From the NCBI GenBank assembly GCA_023439305.1, contig JAEXOO010000024.1, forward strand, positions 1-64,000: DNA of 64,000 bases, in the 5' to 3' direction. The stretch is from Pseudomonadota bacterium (lineage in GTDB: Bacteria; Pseudomonadota; Gammaproteobacteria; Burkholderiales; Burkholderiaceae_B). Numbering within the stretch: position 1 is the first letter of the stretch; each line of letters opens with the position of its first letter. Both the position numbers and the translations under genes were made by a program. This document shows positions 1 to 8,091 of this stretch, piece after piece. The notes beneath the pieces are model-generated. The model was not told the DNA's origin. It searched no databases and worked only from the letters and a program-made list of their open reading frames with translations.

Positions 1-77
1 CCCGAACAGGATTGTGAAACGCCTTCGCGCCGATGATAGTGGACGGACGTCTGTGAAAGTAGGTCATCGTCAAGCTC
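1..77 (+). rRNA. rrf: 5S ribosomal RNA, 3' part
   Basis: The first bases carry the conserved 5S rRNA core (cccgaacagg, then gtgaaac, cgccgatgatagt and gtgaaagtaggtcatcg), which matches the 3' two thirds of betaproteobacterial 5S rRNA. The 5' part lies outside the window. The end is placed just after the pairing region ...caagctc and is approximate by a few bases. A strong terminator follows, so this is the tail of a ribosomal RNA operon running rightwards. Confidence 0.93.
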
Positions 78-86
78 TTATCCGCC

Positions 87-120
87 AAAACCCCCGCAAG
101 CTCACCCTTGCGGGGGTTTT
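87..120 (+). terminator. Rho-independent terminator of the rRNA operon
   Basis: A perfect 14-bp stem (87-100 with 107-120) closes a 6-base loop. The arm begins aaaacccccgcaag and its partner ends in a run of T. It sits ten bases after the 5S rRNA. Confidence 0.93.
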
Positions 121-200
121 GCTTTTGTGCGAACGCTTTGCATGTGCGCCCCTCCGGGCGTCGCCTATGCCCCGCTACCCAGTCCAGCCAGTCTTTTCCA

Positions 201-214
201 TTGACCTGCATCAA
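201..214. promoter_or_regulatory. FNR/DNR-type binding site (anaerobox)
   Basis: TTGACCTGCATCAA differs by one base from the FNR/ANR/DNR consensus TTGAT-N4-ATCAA. It lies about 80 bp before the Crp/Fnr-family gene that starts at 296, so autoregulation or control by another Fnr-type protein is plausible. Confidence 0.6.
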
Positions 215-295
215 GCCTGACTTCTCTTCATTCGCAATGAATGGTCAGGGATATGTCAGGCTTGCCGAAGTTCTATTTTGATTTCGGAGTGGCTC

Positions 296-1000
296 ATGAA
301 GGACCCAGAGGAAACGGAAGAATCCCGACGGCTGGCGCGCATACAAGCGCATCTGGCTCACTTGCCTTTATTCAAGGAATTGCCGCAGGACGAACTCCTG
401 CCCATTGCTCTGGGGACGCGGGAAGTTCATGCGCTGCGGGGAGACACCCTGTTTCGCAACGGTGATCCTTGCGTAGGTTTTCACGTGGTGGTGTATGGGC
501 GCATCAAGCTGGTTTTTGTATCCTCATCAGGCATGGAGCGTGTAGTTCGGCTGGTGGGGCCCGGTGAAGGCTTCGGTGAGGCCCTGATGTTCATGGAGCG
601 CAACTATATTGTCACTGCCCAGGCGCTGGTCGATTCCTTGCTGCTGCATGTGGGACGCGATGTTTTGTTCACGCGCCTGGAGCAAAGCCCAGGCGTGGCG
701 CGTCGCATGCTGGCGGGCTTGAGCGAGCGCTTGTATCGATTGATGGGGGAACTGGAGTCCTACACCTTGCAGAACGGCGTACAGCGCCTGGTGTCCTATC
801 TGCTGCAGGAGTGGCCTGGCGAAGAGGGTAGGCCGTTTCGCATCGATGTAGGAAAGTCCGTGATTGCTTCCCGCCTCAACCTGACCCCCGAGCACCTGTC
901 CCGCATGCTGCGGGAGCTGATGGATCGCAATCTGATCCGCGTGCAGCGCCGCAATTTCACGATTCTGGACAGCGAGGCCTTGCGCCAGTATCGGGGTTAG
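296..1000 (+). CDS. Crp/Fnr family transcriptional regulator
   Basis: A 234-residue regulator with an N-terminal cyclic-nucleotide-binding-type beta barrel (about residues 20-135), a long dimerisation helix and a C-terminal winged helix containing VIASRLNLTPEHLSRMLREL. The N-terminus has no Fnr-like cysteine cluster, so a 4Fe-4S oxygen switch is unlikely; DNR-type NO sensors also lack it. The ATG at 296 is chosen because GGAG lies seven bases upstream; a TTG at 278 is the alternative. It converges with nnrS, leaving 22 bp between the stops, and an FNR-like site lies upstream. A role in sensing NO or low oxygen is inferred from the neighbours. The inducing signal cannot be read from the sequence. 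Confidence 0.85.
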   Translation: MKDPEETEESRRLARIQAHLAHLPLFKELPQDELLPIALGTREVHALRGDTLFRNGDPCVGFHVVVYGRIKLVFVSSSGMERVVRLVGPGEGFGEALMFMERNYIVTAQALVDSLLLHVGRDVLFTRLEQSPGVARRMLAGLSERLYRLMGELESYTLQNGVQRLVSYLLQEWPGEEGRPFRIDVGKSVIASRLNLTPEHLSRMLRELMDRNLIRVQRRNFTILDSEALRQYRG

Positions 1001-1022
1001 TCATCTTGATTCGCGCCCCTTG

Positions 1023-2360
1023 TCAGCCGGTTGCGCGCTGATACAGGGCCAGAGCGCGGCGGCACTGTTGATAGCGCCGCCAACCTACGCCCAGATTCCA
1101 GCCCAGCAGGCAGGCCGCCAGCAACAGCAATGGTGCGGCGACGGCCTCCAGCCTATTCACGCCCAGAGTGGCCCCTGCGCACGCCAGCACAGAGACGCTA
1201 TGTACAACCCAGTGCAGGCGGGCGGTGCGGACAGGGATGTACTGGCCTGTCTTGGGGATCAGTCGCAGCATCTCACGGGTGCGTTCGGGCTCTTCTACGT
1301 TGAATGGGACGGCTTGCTGCGCTTCTCGCCACAAGAGAAAAGGCACGATGGTGTAGAGCATGCCGATCACCACCGATCCCAGCGCCCCGACAATGACTAA
1401 CAGGCCCATGCCCAATGCAGCGCCTTGGGCTGCCGCCGTATTCATCCAGAAAAGCAAAGGCACGCAGGCAAGCAGGCTGGCCAGGCAGCTGTACCAGAAA
1501 AGCGTGCTGATATCAGCCTGCGCCCGTTTGCGGCGCCAGAGTCGGGACCCGGTGAGCACCCCCCAGAGCGCAAAGGCCAGCAGTATCAGGTAGTCCACGA
1601 GCTCGCGCAGAGGCTGCCAGGGGCCGGGAAGAGAGGCGATGGCCCAACGGGCGATCAGCATGGCCGTCACGACCCAGGGCAGCCAGCGCACCAGGCTGCG
1701 GGGATAGAGTTCCGTGACCTGAAAAATGGGCAAGAGCTGGAACGACATGGCCATCAGCAGCAGGCCGGACCAGCCAGCGAGGCCCGCCATCACATGCGTG
1801 TCCAACAGATCGGGCACCGCCTGGTCTGTTCCCAAAGCGAGCAACATGGCCAGTCCCGACAGCACCGTCAGCGCCAGAAAGACCAAGGCGAGGCGCACTG
1901 GCACCAGAATTTCACGAATGCCGGGCAAGACGGTGCGGCGCTGACGCCAAAGTGCCGCGCTCACCAGGATCAGATACGCCGGAAGTGCGATTCCCAGCGA
2001 CAAGGCTGCCGCCAGCCACGCCCATGGCTGCCAGGCAACGAATCCCGCCATCAAGAGCAAGGCGCCCGCCGTCAGCAGGCTCCAAAGGACTAAACCTGAG
2101 CGGCGAGACAGCGAGACACACACATTGCCCGCCACGGCCAGGATATGCAGCAGCGAACCGAGCATGGCGCTGCCTAGCACGCCCAGCGTCCAGGCATGCG
2201 TCAAGGCCAAGGCAGCGGGATGCCAGCGCGAGGAAAAAAGCTCGGGACCCGCACCGATGGCGAGCAGGGCGGCTACCAGACTGAAGAGCGGAATGTTCAG
2301 GAAAAAAGGCAAAGTCAGCGCCAGAGGCGGAGACTGGTCTATGGACAGCGCACGCTGCAT
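1023..2360 (-). CDS. nnrS: NnrS family membrane protein
   Basis: A 445-residue polytopic inner-membrane protein with about twelve hydrophobic segments. It has the family's THAWTLGVLGSAMLGSLLH stretch near residue 55 and a C-terminal basic tail. NnrS proteins are haem/copper membrane proteins that lessen nitric oxide and nitrosative stress and are usually controlled by Fnr/Nnr-type regulators. The gene lies three bases after a DUF2249 gene on the same strand, so the two form an operon. The neighbouring Crp/Fnr gene and the anaerobic genes across the divergent promoter fit the same physiology. Confidence 0.88.
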   Translation of the reverse strand: MQRALSIDQSPPLALTLPFFLNIPLFSLVAALLAIGAGPELFSSRWHPAALALTHAWTLGVLGSAMLGSLLHILAVAGNVCVSLSRRSGLVLWSLLTAGALLLMAGFVAWQPWAWLAAALSLGIALPAYLILVSAALWRQRRTVLPGIREILVPVRLALVFLALTVLSGLAMLLALGTDQAVPDLLDTHVMAGLAGWSGLLLMAMSFQLLPIFQVTELYPRSLVRWLPWVVTAMLIARWAIASLPGPWQPLRELVDYLILLAFALWGVLTGSRLWRRKRAQADISTLFWYSCLASLLACVPLLFWMNTAAAQGAALGMGLLVIVGALGSVVIGMLYTIVPFLLWREAQQAVPFNVEEPERTREMLRLIPKTGQYIPVRTARLHWVVHSVSVLACAGATLGVNRLEAVAAPLLLLAACLLGWNLGVGWRRYQQCRRALALYQRATG

Positions 2361-2363
2361 GGT

Positions 2364-2615
2364 TCACATCCTTCGAATCAGTACTTGGAAGCAGTGCCCG
2401 GCATGTACGCCTTCGTAGTGGAATCCGTTGCGCTGCAAAATGGCGTAGAGCGGAAAGGGCTCGCGGTCCAGCCACAGGACCAGACGCTGGTCGGCGTCCA
2501 GCCCCGCCAAGGCGTCCAGGCAGCGTTCCAGGGGTTGTGGCGGCGGCAGTCCGCGCGCATCCAGTTGTATATCCATCCGGCTCATCCGCTTGCTCGTTGA
2601 TGTCGATGAGGGCAT
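2364..2615 (-). CDS. DUF2249 domain protein (small, TusA-like fold)
   Basis: An 83-residue protein with the DUF2249 pattern: a DIQLDARGLPPPQPLERCLDAL opening followed by LVLWLDREPFPLYAILQRNGFHYE. These small domains resemble SirA/TusA and often accompany NO or nitrite genes. The ATG at 2615 has GGAG six bases upstream; internal ATGs at 2585 and 2576 would shorten it, and homologues often begin near MDIQLD. It is the first gene of the nnrS operon, facing ubiU across about 170 bp. Its biochemical function is unknown. Confidence 0.75.
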   Translation of the reverse strand: MPSSTSTSKRMSRMDIQLDARGLPPPQPLERCLDALAGLDADQRLVLWLDREPFPLYAILQRNGFHYEGVHAGHCFQVLIRRM

Positions 2616-2689
2616 TGTGCGCTCCGCGCAGGTTTCATGGGGCGTTTTGAATGAGCACGGTTTGCCCGGGGTCAGGAGATGCGCAGAAA

Positions 2690-2703
2690 TTGATGTGGGT
2701 TAA
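2690..2703. promoter_or_regulatory. Possible FNR-type site between divergent DUF2249-nnrS and ubiUVT operons
   Basis: TTGATGTGGGTTAA has a perfect left half-site, but its right half GTTAA differs at two positions from ATCAA. It lies 75-90 bp from both divergent starts. The call rests partly on the anaerobic character of both operons. Confidence 0.35.
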
Positions 2704-2786
2704 GGAGCGGGGCGGGATGAGCGGGCATAGTGATGGGCATTGCCGGCTCGAGGCGCGTTTCGTCCCGGCGTTTGATCGGGAGTCTT

Positions 2787-3827
2787 ATGAGCACAGAAAA
2801 TCGGGCGGACACTCCGCCTCTGGAACCTCGGTTGGAGCTGGTCTGTCCGGCAGGCAGCCTGCCGGCCCTGAAAACCGCCATCGATCACGGCGCCGACAGT
2901 GTCTACCTGGGATTTCGCGATGCGACCAATGCGCGCAATTTCGCGGGGCTGAACTTCGACGCCCAGGCTATCGAGCAGGGCATACGTTATGCGCACGATC
3001 GCGGGCGCAAGGTCCTGTTGGCGCTCAACACCTATCCGCAACCGCATGGCTGGCAACTCTGGCGCGACGCCGTGGACCGGGCGTCGGATTCGGGGGTGGA
3101 TGCCGTCATCATGGCCGATCCGGGGTTGATGGCCTATGCGCATCAGCGCCACCCCGATCTGCGCCTGCACTTGTCCGTTCAGGGGTCGGCCACTAATCCA
3201 GAAGCCATTTCTTATTACCACGATCACTTCGGTATTCAGCGGGTGGTACTGCCGCGCGTGTTGTCCATGAGCCAGGTGGAGCAAGTGTGCGAGCAGGCGC
3301 CGGTGCAGGTCGAGGTCTTTGGTTTCGGCAGCCTGTGCGTGATGGTGGAGGGGCGCTGCGCCTTGTCGTCCTACGCGACCGGCGAGTCGCCCAATACGCA
3401 CGGCGTCTGCTCGCCGGCCCGGCATGTACGCTGGGAACAGACGGATGCAGGGCTGGAATCGCGCCTGAATGGCGTGCTCATCGACCGCTACCAGGACGGC
3501 GAAAATGCCGGTTATCCCGCGCTGTGCAAAGGCCGTTTCGATGTGGCGGGCGAAAACTATTATGCCCTGGAAGAGCCCACCAGCCTGAACACGCTGGAGC
3601 TGCTGCCTCAATTGCTGGCGGCCGGCGTCACGGCGATCAAGATCGAAGGGCGGCAGCGCAGTCCGGCCTATGTGGCCCAGGTGACGCAGGTCTGGCGTCA
3701 GGCCATTGACCTGGCACAGTCGCGAACAGCGCGTTATTCGGTTCACCCGGCCTGGATGGGCGCCTTGGGCAAGCTGGCCGAAGGTCAGCAACAGACATTG
3801 GGCGCCTATTCGCGGCCCTGGAAATGA
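2787..3827 (+). CDS. ubiU: UbiU, O2-independent ubiquinone hydroxylation protein (U32 peptidase family)
   Basis: A 346-residue U32-family protein. UbiU and UbiV form a 4Fe-4S heterodimer that hydroxylates the ubiquinone precursor ring without oxygen, so quinone can be made in anaerobiosis. Four cysteines in the expected pattern (C184, C191, C208, C247) are the likely cluster ligands; the opening ELVCPAGSLPALKTAIDHGAD is typical. The ATG at 2787 is chosen because CGGAG lies just upstream; an in-frame extension to 2730 lacks family similarity. ubiV follows 19 bases later and ubiT after that, giving the complete ubiTUV set. Confidence 0.93.
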   Translation: MSTENRADTPPLEPRLELVCPAGSLPALKTAIDHGADSVYLGFRDATNARNFAGLNFDAQAIEQGIRYAHDRGRKVLLALNTYPQPHGWQLWRDAVDRASDSGVDAVIMADPGLMAYAHQRHPDLRLHLSVQGSATNPEAISYYHDHFGIQRVVLPRVLSMSQVEQVCEQAPVQVEVFGFGSLCVMVEGRCALSSYATGESPNTHGVCSPARHVRWEQTDAGLESRLNGVLIDRYQDGENAGYPALCKGRFDVAGENYYALEEPTSLNTLELLPQLLAAGVTAIKIEGRQRSPAYVAQVTQVWRQAIDLAQSRTARYSVHPAWMGALGKLAEGQQQTLGAYSRPWK

Positions 3828-3846
3828 GCGGAAACGGAGAACAATC

Positions 3847-4749
3847 ATGAAATTCGCTTTGGGCCCCCTGCAATATTATTGGTCGCGCATCGCCGTGCTG
3901 CAGTTCTACGAATCGGCCTGCGACTGGCCGGTGGACATCGTTTATCTCGGTGAAACCGTGTGCTCCCGACGACACGAGCTGAAGCTGGATGATTGGCTGG
4001 AAGTGGCCGAGATGCTGGCGCAGGCCGGCAAGACTCCCGTGCTGTCCACACAGGTGCTACTGGAATCGGGGCGGGATATGAACACCTTGCGCAAGGTGAC
4101 CGAGCATGGCCGCTATCTGGTTGAAGCCAATGACATGGGCGCGGTGCGCCGCATGCAGGGCCGGGATTTTGTGGCTGGCCCCTTTCTGAACATCTATAAC
4201 GGACCGGCCTTGGGGCTGATCGCCTCGCAAGGCGCTGTGCGCTGGGTGATGCCCTTGGAAATGGGCCGCGCCGGTTTGGCCCAGCTGCAGAAAGACAGGC
4301 CTCGCGGACTGGAAACCGAGGTCTTTGCCTTTGGCCGACTGCCCTTGGCCTTTTCCGCCCGCTGCTTCACGGCGCGCAATCGCAACCTGCCCAAAGACAA
4401 CTGCCAATATGTCTGCATGGATCACCCGGATGGCCTGTTGCTCGAAACCCGCGAAGGGCAGGGCTTTCTGACCATCAACGGTGTTCAGACTCAGTCGGCC
4501 TGGGTATACACCCTGCTGCACGAACTGAAGGATCTGCAGGGCCTGGGGGTGGACGTGCTGCGCTTGAGCCCTCAGTCGCGCGAGATGGGTACGGTCGTGC
4601 AGCTATACCGCGATGTCGCCGACGGGCTGCAGGACAGCACGCAAGCGCATGAGCACTTGCTGGAGCTGTTGCCGGCCGGCGCCTGCAATGGTTTCTGGCA
4701 TGGTCGGCCCGGCCTGGACATGGTGACACCCACGTCCGAGCGATTCTGA
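3847..4749 (+). CDS. ubiV: UbiV, O2-independent ubiquinone hydroxylation protein
   Basis: A 300-residue U32-family partner of UbiU. C39, C173, C186 and C190 reproduce the one-plus-three cysteine spacing that holds the 4Fe-4S cluster in characterised UbiV. It begins MKFALGPLQYYW, with a GGAGA sequence upstream of the ATG at 3847. It is the second gene of ubiUVT. The family is found in bacteria that respire anaerobically with ubiquinone, such as denitrifiers. Confidence 0.93.
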   Translation: MKFALGPLQYYWSRIAVLQFYESACDWPVDIVYLGETVCSRRHELKLDDWLEVAEMLAQAGKTPVLSTQVLLESGRDMNTLRKVTEHGRYLVEANDMGAVRRMQGRDFVAGPFLNIYNGPALGLIASQGAVRWVMPLEMGRAGLAQLQKDRPRGLETEVFAFGRLPLAFSARCFTARNRNLPKDNCQYVCMDHPDGLLLETREGQGFLTINGVQTQSAWVYTLLHELKDLQGLGVDVLRLSPQSREMGTVVQLYRDVADGLQDSTQAHEHLLELLPAGACNGFWHGRPGLDMVTPTSERF

Positions 4750-4794
4750 TCCAGGGCCTTGAGGCCTGATGCTCACGTTTTTGGAGAGATGACA

Positions 4795-5292
4795 ATGACA
4801 GCTTCGAATCCGCGCATTCCCCAACCCCTGGCGGGCATCTTGCAGCGTCTGCCACGCTGGCCGGGGTCACGCTTGCTGGCCAGCGCCTTGAATGTCGTGA
4901 TGGTCCCGCATCTGCCCGACGATGTGGGACAGCGTCTGGAAGGGCGCAGGCTGCGACTGCAGGTGGCGGATGCGCGCCTGGAGTTCGATTACACCTGGCG
5001 CAGCGGGGCATTCTATCCCTTGAGCGCCAGCGAGTCCGAGCCAGATCTGATTCTGCGAGCCGATGCCTGGGATTTTTACCAGTTGCTGCAGCGCAGCGAG
5101 GATCCTGACACCTTGTTCTTCAATCGGCGTCTGGTCATAGAAGGGGACACCGAATTGGGCCTGATGGTAAAGAACACCTTGGATTCGCTGGATCCGAGCG
5201 TGTTGCAGCCTCGCGCCGTCGCCCGGCAAGGCTGGGCCTTGGTGCGGCGCGGCCCTTTTTCGCGCCGCCGCTTACGCGTCGATACGCTTTGA
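4795..5292 (+). CDS. ubiT: UbiT, SCP2-domain accessory factor for anaerobic ubiquinone synthesis
   Basis: A 165-residue SCP2 (sterol carrier) domain protein. UbiT binds isoprenoid quinone precursors and replaces UbiJ under anaerobic conditions. The lipid-binding fold is recognisable from RLRLQVADARLEFDYTW through DTLFFNRRLVIEGDTELGLMVKNTLD. Two in-frame ATGs exist (4789 and 4795); 4795 is preferred because it sits eight bases after GGAG. It ends only four bases before the convergent nrdG stop, with no terminator between. Confidence 0.88.
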   Translation: MTASNPRIPQPLAGILQRLPRWPGSRLLASALNVVMVPHLPDDVGQRLEGRRLRLQVADARLEFDYTWRSGAFYPLSASESEPDLILRADAWDFYQLLQRSEDPDTLFFNRRLVIEGDTELGLMVKNTLDSLDPSVLQPRAVARQGWALVRRGPFSRRRLRVDTL

Positions 5293-5296
5293 GGGT

Positions 5297-6037
5297 TCAG
5301 GAGCGCCGCACTTCGAACGACGGAAACAGTTTCGCCAGGGCCTGGCTGATGTGGAGGCCGGGGTAGGCGCTCAGCGCCTGCCCGCTGTCGTTCAGGCCGG
5401 CATCCCGGCAACCCTGCGGGCGGAAAATTTGCAGTGCATAGTTCTGCACGCCGGCCTGATGCAAATATTGCCCCAACGCCAGGACGGCATCGGGGGTGTG
5501 CAACTGCGGGTGTATGGTGCTGCGGCATTCAAGGGCCGTGCCGGCATCCAGCAGTATTTTCAGGCTTTCCCGTGCGGCGTCGCCGCTGTTGGCAACGCGC
5601 GTGATGGCGTCGTAGTCCTGGAAGCCGGCTTTCACGTCCAGGCCCACCCAGTCTACCCAGGGCAGGACTTCGCGCAGACGCCGGGGGTGCGTGCCACCGG
5701 TGTGCAGCCCGATCTTGAAACCCAGCTGGCGTATGACCCGCATGGCCTCGCCCAGAGCGGGATCCATGGTGGGCTCGCCACCGCTGAACACCACGCCGTC
5801 CAGCATGCCGGAGCGCCGTCGCAGCACATTCAGGATGGCTTCCCAGTCCAGCGGGCTGTCGGGAGTCCGTTCCTGCAAGTGCGGGTTGTGGCAATAGCCA
5901 CAGCGCCATGGGCATCCTTGCACGAATATGACAGCGGCCAAGTGGCCGGGGTAGTCGGTCGCTGTGAAAGGAACGAAGCCGCCCGCCTTCAGGCGTGTCG
6001 CTTCTCGGACCGAAGGAGGGGGGGCGGCTTTGTCCAT
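5297..6037 (-). CDS. nrdG: Anaerobic ribonucleoside-triphosphate reductase activating protein (radical SAM)
   Basis: A 246-residue radical-SAM activase that generates the glycyl radical on class III ribonucleotide reductase. The cluster motif is C42-PWR-C46-GY-C49, followed by the SAM-binding stretch FSGGEPTMDP. It is longer than the roughly 150-residue E. coli NrdG and belongs to the TIGR02495-like group. It lies four bases downstream of the small glycyl-radical gene and is the last gene of the nrdD operon. Its target glycine would be on that separate small polypeptide. Confidence 0.92.
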   Translation of the reverse strand: MDKAAPPPSVREATRLKAGGFVPFTATDYPGHLAAVIFVQGCPWRCGYCHNPHLQERTPDSPLDWEAILNVLRRRSGMLDGVVFSGGEPTMDPALGEAMRVIRQLGFKIGLHTGGTHPRRLREVLPWVDWVGLDVKAGFQDYDAITRVANSGDAARESLKILLDAGTALECRSTIHPQLHTPDAVLALGQYLHQAGVQNYALQIFRPQGCRDAGLNDSGQALSAYPGLHISQALAKLFPSFEVRRS

Positions 6038-6041
6038 GGCG

Positions 6042-6224
6042 TCAGGCGGCGCAGGGTTGGGTATTCAGGCTGGCGCGCTGTTCGGTAAAGTAGCGGCGCT
6101 CGTGGAATTCACCCTGCTTGCCGATATTGAAGGACGACATGGGGCGGTGGTAGCCCATGACGCGCGTCCAGATTTCGCAGGGCTGGCGTTCGGAGTCATC
6201 AAGGGTGAAAGTGGGTTCTGTCAT
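6042..6224 (-). CDS. Stand-alone glycyl-radical domain of class III ribonucleotide reductase
   Basis: A 60-residue protein whose centre, CEIWTRVMGYHRP, is the C-terminal glycyl-radical motif of NrdD enzymes; G24 in RVMGY is the presumed radical site. The FNIGKQGEFHERRYF stretch completes the domain. In most class III reductases this forms the last 50-60 residues of NrdD itself. Here a strong ribosome site (AGGAGC, five bases before ATG 6224) and a 107-base gap from the nrdD stop show it is translated separately. nrdG follows at once. Split by design seems more likely than frameshift, because the gap holds no coding similarity. Confidence 0.85.
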   Translation of the reverse strand: MTEPTFTLDDSERQPCEIWTRVMGYHRPMSSFNIGKQGEFHERRYFTEQRASLNTQPCAA

Positions 6225-6331
6225 GGAAAGCTCCTGGTTGAGGTCCGGGGCGAGGCCGCGGGTTAAAGAGAAGGGAAATCGCTCCCGGGCCAGCGGGTCA
6301 GGGAGGGGGGTGAGGGGTGGGCCTGACGGCT

Positions 6332-8086
6332 TCATGCCGTTGGTTCCTGCCGGCAGGCTGCCTGCTTGCGCGCAAGGGCGTCGGCGTCGCAATGCGGGCA
6401 GAACTCGTGCTTGCCGGGCAGGTAGCCATGCTTGGGACAGATGGAGAAAGTCGGCGTGACCGTGATGTAGGGCAGGGAGAAGCGGTTCAGCGCCCGCTGC
6501 ACCAGGGCGCGGCAGGCATCGGCGGTGGACAGTGGCTCGGTCATGTACAGGTGCAGCACGGTGCCGCCTGTGTACTTGCGCTGCAGGGTGTCCTGGCGTT
6601 CGAGCGCTTCGAAGGGGTCGTCAGTGAAGCCCACCGGCAATTGCGACGAGTTGGTGTAGTAGGGCATGTCGGGCGTACCGGCCTGCAGGATGTCCGGCCA
6701 GCGAGCCCGGTCTTCCTTGGCAAAACGGTAGGTAGTGCCTTCGGCAGGCGTCGCTTCCAGGTTGTACATGTGGCCGGTGTCCTCCTGGAACTGGACCATG
6801 CGTCCGCGCACGTGATCGAGCAACTGCACGGCGAATTCGTGCCCCCAGGCGGTGGTCAGATCGTGCTCGTCCCGGGTGAAGTTGCGGATCATTTCGTTGA
6901 TGCCGTTTACGCCCAGTGTGGAGAAATGATTGCGCAGCGTGCCCAGGTAGCGGCGCGTGTAGGGGAACAGGCCCTGGTCCATGTGTTCCTGGATGATGCG
7001 GCGCTTGATTTCCAGGCTGTCGCGGCCCAGCTCCAGCAAATGGTCCAGCCGAGCGAACAGGCCCTCGGCGTCGCCGCGATGCAGATGGCCCAACCGCGCG
7101 CAATTGATGGTGACCACGCCCAGAGAGCCGGTCTGCTCGGCCGAGCCGAACAGGCCATTGCCGCGTTTGAGCAGCTCGCGCAGATCCAGTTGCAGGCGGC
7201 AGCACATGGAGCGGATCATGTTGGGCTTGAGCTCGGAATTGATGAAGTTCTGGAAATAGGGCAGGCCGTATTTGGCGGTCATTTCGAACAGGCGCTGCGC
7301 ATTGGGGCTGTGCCAGTCGAAGTCGGCCGTGATGTTGTAGGTGGGTATGGGAAAGGTGAAGGCGCGCCCGCGGGCGTCCCCCTGGGTCATGACCTCGATA
7401 TAGGCGCGGTTGATCAGGTCCATTTCAGCCTGCAGGTCGCCATAGCGAAAGGGCATTTCCTGGCCCCCGATCAGGGGGATCTGCTCGCGCAGGTCCTCAG
7501 GGCAGATCCAGTCGAAGGTCAGATTGGTGAAGGGGGTCTGTGTACCCCAGCGGGACGGGACGTTCAGGTTGTAGATGAGCTCCTGCATGCATTGCAGTAC
7601 CTGCTCATAAGACATGGCGTCTTTGCGTACAAAGGGCGCCATGTAGGTGTCGAAGGAGCTGAAGGCCTGGGCGCCGGCCCATTCGTTCTGCAAGGTGCCC
7701 AGGAAGTTCACGATCTGGCCAACGGCGCTGGACATGTGGCGGGGCGGAGCGGATTCGATCTTGCCGGGCACGCCGTTCAGGCCTTCGGTCAGCAGCATGC
7801 GCAGCGACCACCCCGCACAATAGCCCGAGAGCATGTCCAGGTCATGGATATGGAAATCCGCCTGGCGGTGCGCCTGCCCTATGGTTTCGGGATAGACATG
7901 GCTGAGCCAGTAGTTGGCGATCATCTTGCCCGAGGTGTTCAGGATCAGGCCGCCCAGCGAATAGCCTTGGTTGGCATTGGCGTTGACCCGCCAGTCCTGG
8001 CGCTCCAGGTATTCGGTGACAGAGCGGATGATGTCGATCTGTGGCACGGGACGCTGCAAGGCGTCGGAGGCGATCCTGTTGTTCAT
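6332..8086 (-). CDS. nrdD: Anaerobic ribonucleoside-triphosphate reductase, catalytic part (no glycyl domain, no ATP-cone)
   Basis: A 584-residue catalytic subunit of class III ribonucleotide reductase, which makes deoxynucleotides without oxygen. Visible features are NQGYSLGGLILNTSGKM near the N-terminus, SMCCRLQLDLREL, the finger-loop cysteine C329 in VVTINCARLGH, and a C-terminal zinc-ribbon-like CPKHGYLPGKHEFCPHC. Two expected parts are missing. The roughly 100-residue N-terminal ATP-cone seen in E. coli NrdD is absent, and the protein stops after the zinc site, with the glycyl-radical domain encoded separately at 6042-6224. Two NrdR boxes and an FNR-like site precede it. Confidence 0.93.
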   Translation of the reverse strand: MNNRIASDALQRPVPQIDIIRSVTEYLERQDWRVNANANQGYSLGGLILNTSGKMIANYWLSHVYPETIGQAHRQADFHIHDLDMLSGYCAGWSLRMLLTEGLNGVPGKIESAPPRHMSSAVGQIVNFLGTLQNEWAGAQAFSSFDTYMAPFVRKDAMSYEQVLQCMQELIYNLNVPSRWGTQTPFTNLTFDWICPEDLREQIPLIGGQEMPFRYGDLQAEMDLINRAYIEVMTQGDARGRAFTFPIPTYNITADFDWHSPNAQRLFEMTAKYGLPYFQNFINSELKPNMIRSMCCRLQLDLRELLKRGNGLFGSAEQTGSLGVVTINCARLGHLHRGDAEGLFARLDHLLELGRDSLEIKRRIIQEHMDQGLFPYTRRYLGTLRNHFSTLGVNGINEMIRNFTRDEHDLTTAWGHEFAVQLLDHVRGRMVQFQEDTGHMYNLEATPAEGTTYRFAKEDRARWPDILQAGTPDMPYYTNSSQLPVGFTDDPFEALERQDTLQRKYTGGTVLHLYMTEPLSTADACRALVQRALNRFSLPYITVTPTFSICPKHGYLPGKHEFCPHCDADALARKQAACRQEPTA

Positions 8087-8091
8087 GTTTA

